A stretch of DNA of 32,754 nt from an uncultured Ruminiclostridium sp. (GTDB lineage: Bacteria; Bacillota; Clostridia; Oscillospirales; Ruminococcaceae). Location of the stretch: assembly GCA_905235805.1 (NCBI GenBank), contig CAJOMV010000027.1, forward strand, positions 1 through 32,754, written 5' to 3'. Each line of letters starts with the position of its first letter. The stretch's first letter is position 1. Position numbers and translations under genes: made by a program. This document shows, in pieces, positions 31,822 through 32,754 of the stretch. The notes under the pieces are model-generated. The model was not told the DNA's origin, made no database searches, and saw only the letters and a program-made list of their open reading frames with translations.

Positions 31822-32340
31822 ATGAGAGAATTGGAAACGGGAAGACTGCGGTTGAGGCGAATTACCGCCGAGGATACGCAGACAATATACGACAATTGGG
31901 CGACCGACCCCGAAGTGACAAAATACATGGAGTGGGAACCCCACGAAAGCATTGAAGTGACCCGAAGAATAATGAAATTATGGCTCGATGAATATGAGAA
32001 GCCGGATACATACCGATACGGGATAGAACTGAAAAGCGACGGCACGCTTATCGGAATGATTGATGTGGTAGGCTATGAAAACGGGATTCCCGCGGTCGGG
32101 TATTGCTCGGGTCGCAAGTGGTGGGGCAACGGTTATATGACCGAGGCACTGAAAGCCTTGACCGCGGAGCTGATCGCTGACGGATATCGCGAAATAAAGA
32201 TCGAGGCTATGCCCGAGAACATCGGCAGCAATCGTGTTATTCAGAAGTCCGGATTTGAGTTTGTCGATACCCGCGAAACGCCGATGTCGACAGTGAAGCC
32301 GCAGATAGTGACGCTCAACACATACAGAATGAAGAGATAA
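31822..32340 (+). CDS. GNAT family N-acetyltransferase (RimJ/RimL-like)
   Basis: A 172-residue acetyltransferase. The start RELETGRLRLRRITAEDTQT is typical of the RimJ/RimL-like group. The acetyl-CoA loop is SGRKWWGNGYMTEALKAL, and a later NIGSNRVIQKSGFEFVDT is motif B. The substrate may be a ribosomal-protein N-terminus, an amino acid or an aminoglycoside-like amine; it cannot be told. The SD aaggaga (31808-31814) follows directly after the branched element, and no separate promoter is evident between them. Base use is close to neighbours, unlike the GNAT at 8998-9507. Confidence 0.9.
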   Translation: MRELETGRLRLRRITAEDTQTIYDNWATDPEVTKYMEWEPHESIEVTRRIMKLWLDEYEKPDTYRYGIELKSDGTLIGMIDVVGYENGIPAVGYCSGRKWWGNGYMTEALKALTAELIADGYREIKIEAMPENIGSNRVIQKSGFEFVDTRETPMSTVKPQIVTLNTYRMKR

Positions 32341-32346
32341 TAAAAA

Positions 32347-32370
32347 ACGGCAGCCGTTTCCGACTGCCGT
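32347..32370 (-). terminator. Terminator of gap (possibly bidirectional)
   Basis: acggcag (32347-32353) pairs with ctgccgt (32364-32370), a 7-bp stem. On the minus strand the stem is followed by tttttt, a good intrinsic terminator for gap. On the plus strand gatttt follows, so it may also stop the acetyltransferase transcript. A 14-base palindrome (tcacttataagtga, 32376-32389) lies between the stem and the gap stop codon. Confidence 0.82.
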
Positions 32371-32390
32371 GATTTTCACTTATAAGTGAC

Positions 32391-32754
32391 TTACTTGAGC
32401 TCTGCGAAGTACTTGATAGTTCTTACCATCTGAGATGTGTAGGAATTCTCGTTGTCATACCAGGAAACTACCTGAACCTCATAGAGGTCGTCAGCTATCT
32501 GAGCTACCATTGTCTGAGTAGCATCGAAGAGGGAACCGTATTTCATACCGATAACATCGGAGGAAACGATCTGATCCTCGTTGTAGCCGAAGGACTCGGA
32601 AGCAGCAGCCTTCATAGCAGCGTTGATGCCGTCCTTTGTAAGACCTGCCTTCTTGACAACAGCTGTGAGGATAGTTGTGGAGCCTGTCGGAACCGGAACA
32701 CGCTGAGCGGAGCCGATGAGCTTGCCGTTGAGCTCGGGGATAACGAGACCGATA
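32391..32754 (-). CDS. gap: Glyceraldehyde-3-phosphate dehydrogenase, 3' part only
   Basis: The C-terminal 120 residues of GAPDH, which makes 1,3-bisphosphoglycerate in glycolysis. Read on the minus strand: [54 protein letters not shown] and [20 protein letters not shown], all close to the family. The stop codon TAA is at 32391-32393; the 5' part runs off the window, so the gene is incomplete here because of the window edge, not degraded. Confidence 0.95.
   Translation of the reverse strand, partial: IGLVIPELNGKLIGSAQRVPVPTGSTTILTAVVKKAGLTKDGINAAMKAAASESFGYNEDQIVSSDVIGMKYGSLFDATQTMVAQIADDLYEVQVVSWYDNENSYTSQMVRTIKYFAELK

Noticed and set aside
32376..32389. 14-base palindrome tcacttataagtga as an operator
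   Set aside because: It lies after the gap stop codon, between gene and terminator, where an operator is unlikely; more likely part of the 3' UTR.
1..32754. CRISPR array, IS element, prophage, tRNA or rRNA genes
   Set aside because: No regularly spaced direct repeats, transposase, integrase, phage genes or RNA gene signatures seen on either strand.

Overview
The window is a dense stretch of core chromosome from a member of the Bacillota, most likely a Clostridia of the Ruminococcus/Oscillospiraceae type. The evidence is gene content and order: rplS-lepB-ylqF-rnhB-yraN, tig-clpP-clpX, miaB-(ylbF/ricA-like)-mutS-mutL-miaA-hfq, and yggS(ylmE)-sepF-ylmH-divIVA-ileS-lspA-rluD-like. Split transketolase subunits, a YjfB-type small protein and frequent TTG/GTG starts fit the same group. 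One 60-base line I counted inside miaB is 53% G+C; no 16S gene is present, so genus is inference.

Layout. 1-8483 (+): ribosomal protein L19 (5' end cut off), signal peptidase I, the 50S-assembly GTPase RbgA/YlqF, RNase HII, a YraN nuclease-like protein, threonine synthase, a metallophosphoesterase, then trigger factor, ClpP and ClpX. Most are tightly packed or overlapping. 8520-8839 (+): a free-standing unit with a near-consensus promoter, a 65-residue YjfB-like protein and a strong terminator. 8883-10221 (-): an AT-rich GNAT acetyltransferase island that looks acquired, then the long-form ribosome hibernation factor with its own promoter, divergent from miaB. 10308-18834 (+): MiaB, a 12-cysteine unknown protein, a small lipoprotein candidate, a YlbF/RicA-family protein with a six-cysteine tail, MutS, MutL and MiaA. 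18845-27934 (+): Hfq, an HlyD-like membrane adaptor without a transporter, then the division cluster YggS-SepF-YlmH-DivIVA running into IleRS, LspA and an RluD-type pseudouridine synthase. 27936-31690 (+): a Cof-type HAD phosphatase, a flavin-binding PNPOx-like protein, an unknown protein, and the two halves of transketolase. 31703-32340: a ~100-base multi-branched inverted-repeat element followed by a GNAT acetyltransferase. 32347-32754 (-): terminator and 3' part of gap (GAPDH), running off the window.

Functional themes are ribosome and tRNA maturation (RbgA, HPF, MiaA, MiaB, RluD-like, YlmH, IleRS), protein quality control (Tig, ClpP, ClpX), protein export and lipoprotein processing (LepB, LspA), mismatch repair (MutS, MutL), and division-site and envelope organisation (SepF, DivIVA, HlyD-like). 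No phage, IS element, CRISPR array, rRNA or tRNA gene was seen, and no gene-free stretch exceeds 300 bases. The least explained signals are the branched structure at 31703-31803, the cysteine-rich proteins between miaB and mutS, the orphan HlyD-like protein in the division cluster, and non-standard motif residues in IleRS and MutL. None of these by itself proves a new system.
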